Part shown: positions 4,726-5,889 of the stretch, one piece after another
Layout of the letters: each line of letters opens with the position of its first letter
How positions within the stretch are numbered: position 1 is the first letter of the stretch
NCBI GenBank assembly: GCA_900556345.1
Contig: USOM01000066.1
Location: 1-5,889 of the forward strand
Length of the DNA: 5,889 nt
Direction: 5' to 3'
From: an uncultured Clostridium sp.
Lineage (GTDB): Bacteria > Bacillota > Clostridia > TANB77 > CAG-508
Program-made: the position numbers and the translations under genes
Notes under the pieces: model-generated
The model's database searches: none
What the model was told of the DNA's origin: nothing
What the model saw: the letters and a program-made list of their open reading frames with translations, nothing else

Positions 4726-5889
4726 TTAAAAAATCACTATTCTAAAACCAATTGAATCATTTTGTCCTTCTGAATTAAAACCTCCTCTATAACTTGCCCA
4801 ACATTCATTTCCACTATTATAACAATTTCCTCCTCTTGCTGCACAATATGCATTAACATTAGATGTTTTTTCTAATGTAAAATCCCATACGTTTCCTGCA
4901 ACATCAAAAATATTCATTTGAGAAAAATGCATATCAGCTCCTGTTGTTGTCAATACCGAACTTTCAGACTTTTTTTCATACGGAAAAGAATTAAAATCTT
5001 TTCCTGAATTGACAGAATATTTTCCATTAGTATTATCTATCTTCCATTTGTTATTATTATAATTTCCTATTGATGTACTATCTTCAATTAACACCTTGTT
5101 TTCTATGCATCCTTTATTACGCATAAATGCTAACATTAAATCCCATTGCACCCCAAACATTAAACTACTTGTTGACCTTCCTGATTCTACTTTCTCAGCT
5201 AATACCTTTGCTTGTGTTCTTGTCACCCAATTGTATGGATACAAATTAGCTTTTGTTAATGGAATTGCTATAACATCTCCCGAAGCTGTTCTATTTTCTT
5301 TAATTCCAGCTTCATACCTTCCTACCCAAAATCCACCATTTTCATATATGCTTTTTAGCATCTTATTCTTCAATTCATTATATTGCTCTTCATCATCAAA
5401 CCATCCTGTTGTTTCATCTTTTGCATAAGTGTCACTATAATCTGTCCCATTTCTATAATCACTTGTATATGTGTGTAAATCATTTTCTATCTTTGTATAT
5501 TCCTCATCAGTAAAATTTGTTATATTTATTCCAGCTGTTGGATAAACTGTTGCTGTTTTAGGAACTTCTACCCAAACATACTCACTTCCTGTTGCTTTTT
5601 CTCTTATTACCAATCCTGAAGTTAAATCTGTACCTGATACTTTTTCAAATTTTGTAGCATCTGGTAAGTATGGCATCGTTTCTTTTGTTGATGGTAAATT
5701 TGATGTATATTTATCCATTATTTTTTCATAATCATTTAATGTTTCATTTTCCTCTTTTTGTGCTGCTGCCGTTTTTTCCTTTGCTTCACTTGCTCTATTC
5801 AAAATTCCATTTTGACCTGTAAGCATACTTACACTAATTCCTGCCAAAATCAAAAGTACTATAATAGTCACAACTAAAGCTATTAAAGT
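4726..5889 (-). CDS. Prepilin-like anchored protein with SUMF1/FGE (C-type-lectin-like) domain, 5' end cut by window
   Basis: 387 residues are visible, and the start lies beyond the right edge. The reading frame continues to the last base as TLIALVVTIIVLLILAG, so the in-frame GTG at 5871 lies inside the pilin-like helix and is not the start. Layout in visible numbering: a hydrophobic prepilin-type segment (1-22) with SMLTGQNGILNRASEAKEK after it; a charged coiled-coil-like stretch (about 34-62); a linker; then a formylglycine-generating-enzyme/SUMF1-like domain from about 185, with GGFWVGRYEAG (185-195), WVTRTQAKVLAEKV (221-234), SLMFGVQWDLMLAFM (242-256), NIFDVAGNVWDFTLE (326-340), RGGNCYN (352-358) and IGFRIVIF (380-387). 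Inferred role: an exported, membrane- or pilus-associated protein presenting a ligand-binding fold. The active-site Cys pair of true FGE is not properly conserved (C355, C363), so enzyme activity is doubtful. The C-terminus resembles variable regions of retroelement-diversified proteins. It is a separate unit from the pyrH operon. Confidence 0.85.
   Translation of the reverse strand, partial: TLIALVVTIIVLLILAGISVSMLTGQNGILNRASEAKEKTAAAQKEENETLNDYEKIMDKYTSNLPSTKETMPYLPDATKFEKVSGTDLTSGLVIREKATGSEYVWVEVPKTATVYPTAGINITNFTDEEYTKIENDLHTYTSDYRNGTDYSDTYAKDETTGWFDDEEQYNELKNKMLKSIYENGGFWVGRYEAGIKENRTASGDVIAIPLTKANLYPYNWVTRTQAKVLAEKVESGRSTSSLMFGVQWDLMLAFMRNKGCIENKVLIEDSTSIGNYNNNKWKIDNTNGKYSVNSGKDFNSFPYEKKSESSVLTTTGADMHFSQMNIFDVAGNVWDFTLEKTSNVNAYCAARGGNCYNSGNECWASYRGGFNSEGQNDSIGFRIVIF

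Noticed and set aside
5869..5871. GTG as the start of the pilin-like/SUMF1 gene
   Set aside because: The open frame continues upstream to the window edge and encodes TLIALV, the expected beginning of the prepilin helix, so this GTG is an internal valine codon.

Overview
The window is AT-rich DNA from a low-GC Gram-positive bacterium, most likely an uncultured gut-type member of the Clostridia. Three things suggest this: the codon bias towards A/T endings, the strong purine-rich Shine-Dalgarno sites, and a pilin-like protein with a TLIALVVTII-type N-terminus of a kind I recall from such genomes. Species cannot be assigned from the sequence alone. Every supported gene is on the minus strand, so the region reads from position 5889 down to 1.

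Layout in transcription order. (1) 5889-4726: the 3' part of a surface or secreted protein. It has a prepilin-like membrane segment, a short coiled-coil-like stretch, and a C-terminal domain of the formylglycine-generating-enzyme/SUMF1 (C-type-lectin-like) fold. Its 5' end lies outside the window. (2) 4724-4681: an intrinsic terminator that closes this unit. (3) 4649-4621: a good sigma-A-type promoter with an extended -10, about 37 bases upstream of pyrH. (4) 4584-1: a co-directional gene run pyrH, frr, a short-chain polyprenyl diphosphate synthase (ispA-like), uppS, cdsA and rseP. The last gene runs off the left edge.

The run covers UMP phosphorylation, ribosome recycling, isoprenoid chain building up to undecaprenyl diphosphate (the cell-wall lipid carrier), CDP-diacylglycerol synthesis for phospholipids, and intramembrane proteolysis. 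It is a variant of the widespread pyrH-frr-uppS-cdsA-dxr-rseP cluster. Here a prenyl synthase sits between frr and uppS, so the likely supplier of the UppS primer lies directly before UppS. dxr is absent from its usual place between cdsA and rseP.

The points most worth a second look are these. The RseP homologue goes straight from its second membrane segment to the post-PDZ region, so it appears to lack the PDZ domain. Two intergenic gaps carry related palindromic elements built around a GTTTCTTTTTG / GGTTCTTTTTG core; one is a striking four-copy nested palindrome that fills most of the cdsA-rseP gap. The pilin-like/SUMF1 protein ends in a sequence resembling the variable region of diversity-generating-retroelement targets, although no reverse transcriptase or template repeat is visible here. 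The prenyl synthase has a Ser in place of the third Asp of its second Asp-rich motif, and a small residue at the chain-length position. No tRNA, rRNA, CRISPR array or insertion sequence was seen, and no gene-free stretch exceeds about 140 bases.
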